NCBI GenBank assembly: GCA_027488965.1 | Contig: JAIYAO010000176.1 | Span: 1 to 47,659 of the forward strand | Direction of reading: 5' to 3' | Length of the DNA stretch: 47,659 nt | Source of the DNA: Alphaproteobacteria bacterium | GTDB taxonomy: Bacteria > Pseudomonadota > Alphaproteobacteria > Caulobacterales > Aquidulcibacteraceae | Shown here: piece by piece, positions 16,262 through 25,060 of the stretch | Layout: every line of letters starts with the position of its first letter | Numbering within the stretch: position 1 is the first letter of the stretch | Notes under the pieces: generated by a model | Seen by the model: the letters and a program-made list of their open reading frames with translations, nothing else | Databases searched by the model: none | Told to the model about the DNA's origin: nothing | Program-made: the position numbers and the translations under genes

Positions 16262-16687
16262 GTGCTGGAGATGACCCTGACGGTCCCTGCCGATTACCGC
16301 CCGTCCGACGCCGAGCCGTTCATGAATGAACGGCAGCAGGCGTATTTCCGGCGCAAGCTCCTGGCCTGGAAGGAGGAGATCCTCGAGGAATCGCGCTCCA
16401 CCATCGCCAACCTCCAGGAAGACACCGCAGCCCTCGCCGATCTCGCCGACCGCGCCACCAGCGAAAGCGACCGCGCGCTGGAGCTGCGCACGCGGGACCG
16501 CCAGCGCAAGCTGATCTCCAAGATCGACGAGGCCATCCGCCGGATCGACGATGGCAGCTACGGCTACTGCGTGGAGACGGGCGAACCCATCGGCCTCTCG
16601 CGCCTCGAAGCGCGCCCCATCGCCACCCTGTCGCTCGAAGCGCAGGAACGCCACGAGCGCCGCGAGCGCGTCCACCGCGACGATTGA
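16262..16687 (+). CDS. dksA: DksA-type RNA polymerase-binding transcription factor
   Basis: 141 residues from a GTG at 16262 (the ATG at 16271 is the alternative). The coiled-coil tip region LAWKEEILEESRSTIANLQED and the helix SDRALELRTRDRQRKLISKIDEAI are DksA-like. The zinc-finger region reads YGYCVETGEPIGLSRLEARP and retains only one Cys of the usual four, as in other alphaproteobacterial DksA proteins, so it probably folds without zinc. DksA with ppGpp adjusts RNA polymerase at rRNA and biosynthetic promoters. It follows fliX after about 100 bases. Confidence 0.93.
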   Translation: MLEMTLTVPADYRPSDAEPFMNERQQAYFRRKLLAWKEEILEESRSTIANLQEDTAALADLADRATSESDRALELRTRDRQRKLISKIDEAIRRIDDGSYGYCVETGEPIGLSRLEARPIATLSLEAQERHERRERVHRDD

Positions 16688-16768
16688 ACGGCTGGGGGCT
16701 TTGCCGGCGCGCAGCGCAGCCCCACTTGCAGCCTGTGAGCCGATCCGGACTCATTCCGGAGACGCCAC

Positions 16769-17908
16769 ATGTCCCTCGCCGCCTATCGCACACTTGGTTG
16801 TTCGGGCCTTGTCGTCAGTCCGCTGACGCTGGGAACCATGACCTTCGGCGTCAATCGCTGGGGCTCTGACGAGGCGGCGTCGCGGGCGGTGTTCGATGCC
16901 TACATCGACGCCGGCGGCAACGCCGTCGACACGGCCGACATCTACGCCGGCGGCCGCGGCGAGGAGATGGTCGGCGCCTGCATCGCTGCGCGCACCCTGC
17001 GCGAACGGGTCGTGCTCGCCACCAAGGCCGGCTTCAATCGCGCCCCCGGCAATCCCAACGCGGGCGGCAATGGTGCGAAGAACATCCGCGCCGCGCTCGA
17101 AGGCTCGCTGCGCCGGCTGCAGACCGACTACATCGACCTGTTCTGGGTGCATGTCTGGGATGGGGTGACCCTCGCCGAAGACGTGTTGCAGACTCTCGGA
17201 GATCTCGTGCGGGCCGGCAAGATCCGGTACTTCGGCCTGTCCAACGCGCCGGCCTGGTACGTCGCAAGGATGGCGACGCTGGCGACGGCGCACGGCGTGC
17301 CGGGGCCGATCGCGCTGCAGATGGAGTACTCGCTCAGCGAACGCGGCATCGAGCGCGAGCATGTGCCGGCGGCGCGGGCGCTTGGCCTCGGCGTCGTGCC
17401 GTGGAGCCCGCTGTCGGGGGGCTTCCTCAGTGGCAAGTACGACCGCGCGACCGTTGAATCGGCAGATCGCGCGCGACGGAACGCCGAGGCGTCGAGCAGC
17501 GCCGCGTCCGGCGTCGCGGGCGGCGCAGGGAACGGCCGGCTCGCCGGCTCCAACCCGTTCGGCGACGCCAAGTTCACGCCGCGCAACTGGGACATTCTCG
17601 ATGCCTTGAAGGCGGTGGCTGTTGAAACCGGTCGCTCTCCGGCGCAGGTCGCGCTGGCGTGGGCGGCGGCGCGGCCTGGCGTCGCTTCGCTGTTGCTGGG
17701 CGCGAGCACGGTCGATCAGCTCCTGCACAACATGGCGGCGCTGGACGTGGCGCTGACGCCGGCGCAGGCCGCGTCCCTCGACGCGGTGAGCGCGCCTGAC
17801 GCCATCTATCCGTACACGGTGTTCACGCCCGAGGTGCGCAGGATGGTGTTCGGCGGCGCGGACGTGGGCGGCTGGCCGGCGGTGCGCCGCGGAGAGCCCG
17901 CCGCCTGA
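16769..17908 (+). CDS. aldo/keto reductase
   Basis: 379 residues with the aldo/keto reductase tetrad: Asp in AVDTADIYAGGRGE, the following Tyr, Lys in LATKAGFN, and His in LFWVHVWDG. The start RTLGCSGLVVSPLTLGTMTFG and the NADPH-binding segment VVPWSPLSGGFLSGKYDR are typical of the YajO/Tas group. The loop before NPFGDAKFTP is long and Ala/Gly-rich, which explains the extra length over the usual 320-350. GGAG precedes the ATG. It appears monocistronic; the substrate is unknown. Confidence 0.92.
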   Translation: MSLAAYRTLGCSGLVVSPLTLGTMTFGVNRWGSDEAASRAVFDAYIDAGGNAVDTADIYAGGRGEEMVGACIAARTLRERVVLATKAGFNRAPGNPNAGGNGAKNIRAALEGSLRRLQTDYIDLFWVHVWDGVTLAEDVLQTLGDLVRAGKIRYFGLSNAPAWYVARMATLATAHGVPGPIALQMEYSLSERGIEREHVPAARALGLGVVPWSPLSGGFLSGKYDRATVESADRARRNAEASSSAASGVAGGAGNGRLAGSNPFGDAKFTPRNWDILDALKAVAVETGRSPAQVALAWAAARPGVASLLLGASTVDQLLHNMAALDVALTPAQAASLDAVSAPDAIYPYTVFTPEVRRMVFGGADVGGWPAVRRGEPAA

Positions 17909-17966
17909 GGCTGGGACGGCTGCCACAGGGGGTCGTCATCGCGCCGGCGCTTGCGGATTTGGTCGC

Positions 17967-18416
17967 TCAGGGAGCAAACGTCCCCGCCGCCAGGCACAGC
18001 GCCGCGCTGATGGACAGTGGCGCGCGCAGCCGGATGAACCACGCCGGCGCCAGCGCTTCCGTCGCCAGGCGCCGGTCTGCCAGCACGAAGGCGAGGATCG
18101 CCACGGCGACGAGCCACAGGCCGGCCGGATGCGGCGCCAGCAGCGAAGCCCAGCCCAGCAGTTGCGGCGCCACGCCCACGGCGAGCACGCCGGCAAGCCG
18201 CTCCTTGGCGGCCGCCGGCTCGCGCAGCGCAAACCCCCAGTGGATGCCGCCCAGAAACGACAGGATCGTCGCGCCGTACGCGATGAGCGCGCGCTGTGCG
18301 AGGGATGCATGGTCGCCGTCGAGCAGCACCGCCGCGCCCGCAAGGCCGAGAAAGGGCGCAAGCCCGAAGACGCCCAGCCACAGGGCAGGGGCGGGGATGG
18401 CGGCGGCGGTCGTCAT
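17967..18416 (-). CDS. DUF3429 family membrane protein
   Basis: 149 residues, four or five hydrophobic helices, with the DUF3429 core IAYGATILSFLGGIHWGFALRE. The ATG at 18416 overlaps the amidase stop (ATGA), so the two genes are translationally coupled. The function of the family is unknown. The same frame stays open for kilobases upstream in this GC-rich DNA, but only this part has a family match. Confidence 0.85.
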   Translation of the reverse strand: MTTAAAIPAPALWLGVFGLAPFLGLAGAAVLLDGDHASLAQRALIAYGATILSFLGGIHWGFALREPAAAKERLAGVLAVGVAPQLLGWASLLAPHPAGLWLVAVAILAFVLADRRLATEALAPAWFIRLRAPLSISAALCLAAGTFAP

Positions 18417-20023
18417 CGCGCGGGGGCGTATGCCCTCGTGAGGGGCGCGGTGGCGTTCAGCGTGGGCGCGTAGGTGGGCGCCACGCGCCGCGGGGCGGCC
18501 TGCTCGTAGGCGTAGCCCATGGCCAGTAGGTCGCCGTCGCTCCACGCGGCGCCGATGAACGAGAGGCCCACGGGCAGGCCGTTGGCGAGGCCCATGGGCA
18601 CCGTGAGGTGCGGGTAGCCCGACAGCGCAGGCAGGATCGTCGCCACGCTCACGTTGGCGGCGCGGCCGCCGCCGATGGGATCGGTCAGCGCCGGGGGCCC
18701 GGAGGTGATGGCGATGATGGCGTCGAGACGGTCGGCGGACAAAAGCCGGTCGATGCCTTCCGGTCCGGTCAGGCGTTTGCCGCGCGCCAGCGCCTCCACG
18801 TAGGCGGGATCGTCGAGCCCTTTGCGCGCTTGCGCGGCCTCGAAGATCTCCTGGCCGAACAGCGGCATCTGGCGGTCGGCGTTGGCCTTGTTGAACGCGA
18901 TCAGCGCCTCCAGGGACCGGGCCTGCACGGCCGGCGCGGCGGCGGCGAGATAGGCGTTGATGCCGGCCTTGAACTCGGTCTGCATGATCACCGGCGTCAG
19001 CGCGCCGATGGGCTGCAGGTCGGGCGGCTGCTTGATGTCGATCAGCTCCGCCCCGGCGGCGCGCAGGTCCGCCAGCGCCTGCTCGAACAACCGGTCGGTC
19101 TCGGTGTGGCCGCCCACGCCGATGCGCAGCACGCCGAGGCGCCGCCCCTTCAGCGCGTCGGGGCGCAGGGCCGCCGCATAGTCGCGCCGGCGCGCATCGG
19201 CTTCGGCGGTGGCGGGATCGGCGGGATCGGTTCCGGCCAGCGCGGTGAGCACCACCGCCGCGTCCATCACGGAGCGCGTCATGGGGCCGGGGGTGTCCAT
19301 GGTGTGGGAGATCGGCGCCACGTGGGTGCGCGAGACGAGGCCCACCGTGGGCTTCAGCCCCACCAGCCCGTTGAAGCTCGACGGGCACACGATGGAGCCG
19401 GAGGTCTCGGTGCCGACGGCCGCCGCCGCCAGGCTCGCCGCCGCCGCCGCACCGGAGCCGGAGCTGGAGCCGCAGGCGTTGCGATCGAGCGCGTAGGGGT
19501 TGCGCACGAGGCCGCCCACCGCGCTCCAGCCGCTGATGGAGCGGGTGGAGCGGTAGTTGGCCCACTCGGAGAGATTGGTCTTGCCCAGCAGGATGGCGCC
19601 GGCGTCGCGCAGCCGCTTCGCCATGGGCGCATCGCGGCCGGTGGCGTTGGCGGCGAGTGCGAGAGAGCCCGCGGTGGTGGGCAGGTCGCGGGTTTCGATG
19701 TTGTCCTTGATCAGCAGCGGGATGCCGTGCAGCGGCCCGCGCACCTTGCCGGCGGCGCGCTCGGCGTCCAGCGCGCGCGCGTCCGCGGCGGCGTTGGGGT
19801 TGGTGGCGATCACGGACCGCAGGCTCGGCCCCGCGCTGTCGAGGGCGGCGATGCGGGCGAGATAGGCCGCCACCAGCGCCTCGGAGGTGGTGCGCCCGGC
19901 GGCGAGATCGGCCTGCAGCGCCGCGATGGACTTCTCCTCCACGAGGGACGCGCCCTGCGGCGCCGCCGTGGCGCAGCCCGCCAGAAACAGCGCCGAAACC
20001 AGCGCCAACGCCATCGCCCGCAT
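18413..20023 (-). CDS. amidase, lipoprotein
   Basis: 536 residues of the amidase-signature family with a lipoprotein signal ending LAGC near residue 17. The Ser-cisSer-Lys triad is visible: Lys in LLIKDNIETRD, Ser in ACGSSSGSGAAAAASLAAAA, and the nucleophile Ser in VGTETSGSIVCPSS. Such enzymes hydrolyse amides; close relatives are annotated as periplasmic amidases, possibly acting on peptide or aryl amides. It is cotranscribed and coupled with the DUF3429 gene. Confidence 0.93.
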   Translation of the reverse strand: MRAMALALVSALFLAGCATAAPQGASLVEEKSIAALQADLAAGRTTSEALVAAYLARIAALDSAGPSLRSVIATNPNAAADARALDAERAAGKVRGPLHGIPLLIKDNIETRDLPTTAGSLALAANATGRDAPMAKRLRDAGAILLGKTNLSEWANYRSTRSISGWSAVGGLVRNPYALDRNACGSSSGSGAAAAASLAAAAVGTETSGSIVCPSSFNGLVGLKPTVGLVSRTHVAPISHTMDTPGPMTRSVMDAAVVLTALAGTDPADPATAEADARRRDYAAALRPDALKGRRLGVLRIGVGGHTETDRLFEQALADLRAAGAELIDIKQPPDLQPIGALTPVIMQTEFKAGINAYLAAAAPAVQARSLEALIAFNKANADRQMPLFGQEIFEAAQARKGLDDPAYVEALARGKRLTGPEGIDRLLSADRLDAIIAITSGPPALTDPIGGGRAANVSVATILPALSGYPHLTVPMGLANGLPVGLSFIGAAWSDGDLLAMGYAYEQAAPRRVAPTYAPTLNATAPLTRAYAPAR

Positions 20024-20183
20024 GACTACTCCCGCTCACGCCCCGCGCGATCCGATGCGGGGGCGGCGCGATCCTACACACCCGCCGCGCGCCGCCTAGA
20101 CCCCTGGATGACGCCCCCCATGACCGCCCCGCTTGCCACTTTTCGCCCCGGCTGGAATGTTGCGCCGCGAAGCGAGGGCAACG

Positions 20184-21035
20184 ATGCGGCGTCTGGCGAT
20201 CCTGGTGATGGCGATGGTTCTGGCCGGCGGCGCCACGGCGTCGGCGCAGCTGCGCCCCAGCCCCCGCACCCAGCCCATCGCGCCGGCGCAGGAGCTCGCC
20301 CAGTTCCGCGCGCTGGAGAAATCCTTCGCGGAGCTGGCGCCCCAGCGCCGCGGCGTGGTGGACGCCTACGTCCTGTCCGTCGCCCTGTGGGATCAGCACG
20401 TGTTCCAGAACGAGGCGGAGGGCGCCGCCAGCGTGCTCGCGCAGCGCTTCAATGCGGCGGGGCGCACCATCGTGTTGTCCAACGGCGCTGGCGAAGGCGT
20501 GGCGCGCCGCTACGGCGGGGCGCGGCCCAGCGAGGTGGGGGCAGCACTCGCGCGGCTCGGCGAGGTGATGGACAAGGAGGAGGACGTGCTCGTCCTCTTC
20601 ATGACCTCCCACGGCCTGCCGGACGGCTCCATCGGCGTGCAGGACCAGTTCCGCTCCTACGCCATCTTTCCCACGGTGCTGCGCAGCTCGCTCGACGAGG
20701 TGGGCATCAAGAACCGCCTCGTGATCGTGTCCTCGTGCTTCGCCGGCGCCTTCATCCCCGCGCTGCAGAGCGACACCACCATGGTGTTCGCCGCCGCCGC
20801 CCATGACCGCACCAGCTTCGGCTGCGTGCCCGAGAACGACTGGACGTACTTCGGCGACGCCTTCCTCAACCAGACGCTGCGCCAGAACCGCACGCTGCAG
20901 AGCGCGTTCGATACCGCCAAGGTGCTCATCCAGAGCTGGGAAGCGCGCGACAACATCCGGCCCTCGCTGCCGCAGAGCTACGTGGGGCCCAATACGCAGG
21001 CCATCACCGCGGCGATGACCGGCCGCGCGAAGTAG
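20184..21035 (+). CDS. C13 (legumain-like) family peptidase, secreted
   Basis: 283 residues from the ATG at 20184, with a signal peptide (MRRLAILVMAMVLAGGATASAQ). The caspase-like C13 core shows the catalytic His in LFMTSHGLPDGSIG and the catalytic Cys in LVIVSSCFAGAFIPAL, each after a hydrophobic beta strand. The enzyme would act in the periplasm or outside the cell. The earlier in-frame ATG at 20133 would spoil the signal peptide. The next gene begins one base after this stop, so the pair is likely coupled. Confidence 0.88.
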   Translation: MRRLAILVMAMVLAGGATASAQLRPSPRTQPIAPAQELAQFRALEKSFAELAPQRRGVVDAYVLSVALWDQHVFQNEAEGAASVLAQRFNAAGRTIVLSNGAGEGVARRYGGARPSEVGAALARLGEVMDKEEDVLVLFMTSHGLPDGSIGVQDQFRSYAIFPTVLRSSLDEVGIKNRLVIVSSCFAGAFIPALQSDTTMVFAAAAHDRTSFGCVPENDWTYFGDAFLNQTLRQNRTLQSAFDTAKVLIQSWEARDNIRPSLPQSYVGPNTQAITAAMTGRAK

Positions 21036-21036
21036 C

Positions 21037-22269
21037 GTGCGCGGGACGCTCTTCATCGCCGCGCTCGCGCTGCTGGCGTCTGCGGGCGCCGCTGGGGCGC
21101 AGCCGGGCGCGCTGGTGATCGTGGGCGGAGGCCTCTCGCGCGAGAACGCAGCGATCCACGAGGCGTTCATCTCACGCGCAGGGCCGGACGGGCGCATCGC
21201 CATTGTGCCCGCTGCGTCAGCCGAACCGGCGGCCTCGGCGCAGGCGTTCGCCGAAACGCTCGCGCGCTACGGCGTGGCGGCCTCGCGCATCGACATCGTG
21301 AAGCTCGCCGTGCGCGACGACGAGGGCACGCCCGTCGTGGACGAACGCACATGGGCGCAAGGCGGCGCCGATCCCACAGAGATCGCCAAGATCGAGCGCG
21401 CGGGCGCCATCTGGATGACCGGCGGCGACCAGGCCCGCCTCACGCAGACGCTGTACGACGCCGCCGGCGCCGACACGCCGATGCTCGCCGCCATGCGCCG
21501 CCGTCTCGCCACCGGCGCCGTCATCGGCGGCACGAGCGCGGGCGCCGCCGTGATGAGCGCGCGCATGATCGCAGGCGGCGACAGTCTCACGGCGATGCTT
21601 GCGCCGGTGCTGCGCGACGGCCCCGCAGAGGAGGGCGCACTCGTGCTCGCCCGCGGGCTCGGGTTCCTGCCGGACGGAATCGTGGACCAGCACTTCGGCG
21701 AACGTGCGCGGCTGGGGCGGCTGACGCGGGCGCTGTCGGACCCGGGCCTCGCGCGGCGCGTGGGCTTCGGCATCGACGAGGACACGGCGCTCGTGGTCGA
21801 TCTCGCGGCGCAGACGGCTGCGGCCATCGGGGCAGGATCGGTCACGGTGGTGGACGCCACGCGCGCGCTGCTGGTCACGCGCAGCGGCGGCTTCGGCGCG
21901 GACGGCGTGCGGCTCTCGCTGATCAACGATGGCGATACGGTGGCGCTGTCCACGCTTGCCGTGCGCGTCGCGCCGGGCAAGACGCGCATCGCGGCGGGCG
22001 ACGAGCGCTACGACGCGCCCGACCGCGACGGCGCCGGCATGGCGGCCCCCGCACGCAGCCTCGAGGACACGCTGGGCGCCGACCTGCTCGACAACTCAGC
22101 CGCGCGCGCGCTGGAGCGCGTCTCGTTCCGCGCCGACGGCGCGGGCGTCATCTGGCGCTTCGCGGAAGACGCCGCTTCCGCCGCGCACTATGGCGGCGGG
22201 CGCTATGGCGTGCAGGGCGTGACGTTCTCGATCCGGCCGGTGCGGGTGAACGTGCGGGATGCGCGGTGA
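21037..22269 (+). CDS. cyanophycinase-like secreted S51 family protein
   Basis: 410 residues starting at GTG 21037, one base after the C13 peptidase stop. A signal peptide (GTLFIAALALLASAGAAGAQ) is followed by LVIVGGGL, IWMTGGDQARLTQ and VIGGTSAGAAVMSARM, the nucleophile elbow of S51 peptidases. Then come FLPDGIVDQHFGERARLGRL and GFGIDEDTALVV, which are cyanophycinase features. Cyanophycinases cleave the Asp-Arg polymer cyanophycin. An extracellular form next to a C13 peptidase suggests peptide scavenging. Confidence 0.88.
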   Translation: MRGTLFIAALALLASAGAAGAQPGALVIVGGGLSRENAAIHEAFISRAGPDGRIAIVPAASAEPAASAQAFAETLARYGVAASRIDIVKLAVRDDEGTPVVDERTWAQGGADPTEIAKIERAGAIWMTGGDQARLTQTLYDAAGADTPMLAAMRRRLATGAVIGGTSAGAAVMSARMIAGGDSLTAMLAPVLRDGPAEEGALVLARGLGFLPDGIVDQHFGERARLGRLTRALSDPGLARRVGFGIDEDTALVVDLAAQTAAAIGAGSVTVVDATRALLVTRSGGFGADGVRLSLINDGDTVALSTLAVRVAPGKTRIAAGDERYDAPDRDGAGMAAPARSLEDTLGADLLDNSAARALERVSFRADGAGVIWRFAEDAASAAHYGGGRYGVQGVTFSIRPVRVNVRDAR

Positions 22270-22338
22270 GGGCGGTGAGCGTTGGGGTGTGTGTCATCCA
22301 GCAGGGACAACCTCATGGGGTAACAAATCGATCAGCGA

Positions 22339-22758
22339 TCAGAATTTTCGATTGCCCTGGGGGTTTTGTGTTGGGGCACACTCCCCTGTGATCGTAAGTC
22401 TCTTGAATGTTGCGTTCGTTTCCCGGAACTCACCCGTATAACGATTGATCTGTTCACTCACTTGACCAGAAATGAGAAACTCAAAATGGCTCGGGGAGAA
22501 AGCGCAACTCCATCCAACCCTGGTGTTGGTGCAGCGATTTACTCCCCACACGCCCTGAGTTCTGTCGTATTCCTGCCAAATGTTTCGGGAGGGGTTTATG
22601 CGATACGTATCTATGGATGAGGAACCGAGATAAGATATCCGGCAGCTAAGATAAACCTCTTGCGTCGTCTGCGCCGACACTCCGTTCGTGAAGGCGCACA
22701 AGACAGCGCCGATCAAAACAGCACTATTCATTCGCAGTGTTGACGCTCGGTTCTTCAT
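22339..22758 (-). CDS. small secreted protein of unknown function
   Basis: 139 residues with a signal peptide ending near VSAQ (residue 30) and a mature part with four Cys (LSCRISY, NRCTNTRVGWSCAF, GECAP), suggesting disulfides in the periplasm or outside. The DNA is clearly less GC-rich than its neighbours, a sign of recent transfer. No family is recognised. Confidence 0.65.
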   Translation of the reverse strand: MKNRASTLRMNSAVLIGAVLCAFTNGVSAQTTQEVYLSCRISYLGSSSIDTYRINPSRNIWQEYDRTQGVWGVNRCTNTRVGWSCAFSPSHFEFLISGQVSEQINRYTGEFRETNATFKRLTITGECAPTQNPQGNRKF

Positions 22759-22870
22759 CTCTACAGCCCTCGTGACCTAAGGCGACTATTTTACTCTGAG
22801 ATAGTTGAGAGCCTCGCACAGCAAATATTCTGCATAACATTTATCAACCCTGCTTCGATGTCTCTTTTGG

Positions 22871-23332
22871 TTACCATCTTGCGCCACTACGGGCAGTGCG
22901 AAGTGCACTTAGGATCGCGTCTCGGTCGAAATCACACAGGAGTCGGAATCTCCCGCCCGAGAAAGTAACATCGACTGCCTTTCTTCGAACGACCATCAAT
23001 ACAGTCGGTTCAGCAGTGTTTACTCCCGTGATTTCTCGAATGGGAATCGAAATCTTTGCGACCCCGCTGTAGATTGGCAATACTTGAGCAAATGTCGGCG
23101 TAAACACGTATCTGTCGCTGTACACCTCAACGTATCCGGGGAACGGCAATCCGCCGAGCGAACTGCGCGCATGGTCCATGGATGCGTCGCGGACTTGGGA
23201 AAGCGCGCTGGCGCCCACAGCTCGTCCCGCCGAGTCAATCGCGAACTTGGCTAAACCGCCCAAGCCACCCTCGGGAAACACGCCATGTATGGTCTGGGTT
23301 AAAGAGTCGCCTCGCTTCAGTAGTAGTGCCAT
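22871..23332 (-). CDS. hypothetical protein with PH-like C-terminal strand pattern
   Basis: 153 residues from the ATG at 23332, which has a GGGGAAGG ribosome site; the frame extends to 23539 but that part looks non-coding. The N-terminal half is GVFPEGGLGGLAKFAIDSAGRA. The C-terminal half has the beta-strand run VEVYSDRYVFTP...ISIPIREITGVNT...VDVTFSGGRFRLLCD, like a small PH/GRAM-like membrane-binding domain. Its composition is less GC-rich. The function is not known. Confidence 0.6.
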   Translation of the reverse strand: MALLLKRGDSLTQTIHGVFPEGGLGGLAKFAIDSAGRAVGASALSQVRDASMDHARSSLGGLPFPGYVEVYSDRYVFTPTFAQVLPIYSGVAKISIPIREITGVNTAEPTVLMVVRRKAVDVTFSGGRFRLLCDFDRDAILSALRTARSGARW

Positions 23333-23811
23333 GTCCCTTCCCCGCACCGAATTCAAACCCATGGCGTCGTGAGGCATCGCGTTGGGGCCGTCAATCGCAG
23401 TTGTATGACGGTCGCCCGGAAAGGGTGACCCACTCAAATTGAAAGGGTGAAAGCGTGAGAAACACTCAAAAGTGCAACGTGCCGTAGAGCGCAAGCGCGG
23501 ACGGAGGGCGCTTGTCCATGTTTTTGATGGCGGTGACATACACTCAAGTGGGTATCACTCTCCCCGTCACTCCGGGGCTCACAGCACGCGAGAACCCGGA
23601 CTCCAGGCGTTCAAGAGCAACCCAGTCCGCTGGTTTCCGGGTTCATCGCGTGCCGCGATACCCCGGAATGACGGGGAAAGCGAACGCGGCCTTATCGCGT
23701 GTCCATTCTTTCGCGCACCGGCGGGCCATGCGCGCCAAACAAAACAGGCCCGCCAATCCTACACCTCAAGTTCCGTGTTAAACTGCACGCCTCATCAATA
23801 CAGGACGCCGC
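23333..23811. other. 479-base intergenic region holding a long palindrome
   Basis: No convincing gene is present. The region contains the long imperfect palindrome described separately (23562-23676). The remainder is moderately AT-richer DNA with nothing else I can interpret. Confidence 0.5.
23562..23676. repeat. long imperfect palindromic intergenic repeat
   Basis: CCCCGTCACTCCGGGG (23562-23577) is mirrored by CCCCGGAATGACGGGG (23661-23676) with one mismatch. Further in, GCACGCGAGAACCCGG faces CCGGGTTCATCGCGTGC with one extra base. The whole can fold into a hairpin of roughly 50-base arms. This is the form of the CGTCATTCCGGGG family of intergenic repeats common in alphaproteobacteria, spread as small non-autonomous elements. 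Confidence 0.75.
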
Positions 23812-24294
23812 ATGACGCATCGCACGCCCCACCTCCCCGACATCGCCTTCCTCGACCGCGCCACGCACAGCCTGCGGCTGTGGGTGCTCGACGTGCTGGC
23901 GATGCTCGCGGATCTGATGGGCGGCGGGTTTCGCGCGGCGGTGCGGGCGGCGACGCGGGACGCGTGCGCGGACGTGAAGCTGCTGGTGGTGGGCTATGCG
24001 GTGCAGCACCGGCTGGCGGCGGCGCCGCTGGCGTCGGAGCGGAGGCACGGGGCGCCGCGGGGATTTCGCTATGCGCGGGCGCGACGCGGCCTGCGCGCGT
24101 TTACGCGCGGCGTGCGGGTGAAGACGCTCGACGATGTGCGGCGCGTGCTGGGCGATCTTGAGACGGCCGTGGCGCGGATGGTGGCGCGGTTTGCGCGCGC
24201 GCGGGTGCGGCGCAGGCTCGTGGCTGTGGCGTCGGGGGCGGCGCGTGTGGCGTCCGCGTGTGTTCGCTCGCCATGCGCCGATGATACGTCGTAG
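23812..24294 (+). CDS. Arg-rich hypothetical protein
   Basis: 160 residues with no recognised family. The first part, LPDIAFLDRATHSLRLWVLDVLAMLADLMGGGFRAAVR, is amphipathic helix. The rest is rich in Arg and Ala (RYARARRGLRAFTRGVRVKTLDDVRRVL). It may bind nucleic acid or be a degraded gene. It lies between two palindromic repeats. Codon third positions are strongly GC, as in real genes of this genome. Confidence 0.5.
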   Translation: MTHRTPHLPDIAFLDRATHSLRLWVLDVLAMLADLMGGGFRAAVRAATRDACADVKLLVVGYAVQHRLAAAPLASERRHGAPRGFRYARARRGLRAFTRGVRVKTLDDVRRVLGDLETAVARMVARFARARVRRRLVAVASGAARVASACVRSPCADDTS

Positions 24295-24300
24295 CGGGCG

Positions 24301-24390
24301 CGTAGGGTGCATTAGGCCGAAGGCCGTAATGCACCATGTTCATGTGGAAGGTCTCCGGTGCATTACGGCTTCGCCTAATGCACCCTACGG
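24301..24390. repeat. TGCATTA palindromic repeat
   Basis: The left arm 24301-24335 (CGTAGGGTGCATTAGG, then CCGTAATGCACC) faces the right arm 24357-24390 (GGTGCATTACGG, then CCTAATGCACCCTACG) across a 21-base spacer. Each arm is itself nearly palindromic around GAAGG or CTTCG. This GGTGCATTACGG-type sequence is a widespread REP-like element of many bacteria. It sits between the Arg-rich hypothetical gene and the end of the Lrp gene and could end both transcripts. Confidence 0.75.
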
Positions 24391-24396
24391 GCATGC

Positions 24397-24903
24397 CTAC
24401 CGCACGGGGGCGTGCTGCGAGACGAGGCCGAGGGGCGCCGCCGTCGTGCGTTTGGCCACGCGGATCACGATGCGGCTCTGCACATCGGAGACGAGGCCCA
24501 GCGACAGGATCTTGTCGCGGAGAAAATCGTCATAGGCGTGCATGTCGGTGGTCACCACGCGGAGCATGTAGTCGGAGGCGCCGGTGACGGTGGCGCAGTC
24601 CACCACCTCGGGCCACTTGAGCACCTCGCGCTCGAATTTCTCCAGGTTCTCGCGGGTGGGCAGCTGGAGCTTGGCCGAGGCGATCACCTCGAAGGTGAGG
24701 CCAAGGCGTTCGCGGTCCAGCAGGGTCACCTGCCCGGTGATGATCCCGGCCTTCTTCAACCGCTCGATCCGCCGCCAGCAGGGGGAGGAGGACAGGCCCA
24801 CCTTCTCGGCGATATCGGCGATCGACAGGCTCGCGTCCTGCTGCAGCAGGTCGAGGATGCGGGTGTCGATGGCGTCCAGCTCCTCGGACAAGGAATCCTC
24901 CAT
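24397..24903 (-). CDS. Lrp/AsnC family transcriptional regulator
   Basis: 168 residues. The HTH is at about residues 10-60: LDAIDTRILDLLQQDASLSIADIAEKVGLSSSPCWRRIERL, with the SSSPCWRR recognition helix typical of Lrp. A RAM ligand domain follows (WPEVVDCATVTGASDYMLRVVTTDMHAYDDFL). It is a feast/famine-type regulator of amino-acid genes; the target is not visible from the neighbours. It faces the tRNA gene across about 160 bases. Confidence 0.94.
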   Translation of the reverse strand: MEDSLSEELDAIDTRILDLLQQDASLSIADIAEKVGLSSSPCWRRIERLKKAGIITGQVTLLDRERLGLTFEVIASAKLQLPTRENLEKFEREVLKWPEVVDCATVTGASDYMLRVVTTDMHAYDDFLRDKILSLGLVSDVQSRIVIRVAKRTTAAPLGLVSQHAPVR

Positions 24904-25060
24904 TTCTGCCCGCTTGGCGGGTCGTTGAGGATCAGTCTTGCGCCCTTTGGGCTATTCGGCAAACAAAATCGCGCAAAAGACGCGTCCGGCGCGCAGAGGC
25001 GGGCGCGCAGGCCCGCCGCGCTTGCGCCGGGGCCCGCCGCGCACTATCAACCCGCCCTCC

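Noticed and set aside
17967-21203. A minus-strand frame open for about 1,078 codons across several genes
   Set aside because: Its upstream part overlaps the amidase on another frame and the C13 peptidase on the other strand and shows only Arg/Ala-rich translation typical of GC-rich shadow frames. Only the last 150 codons (17967-18416) match a family.
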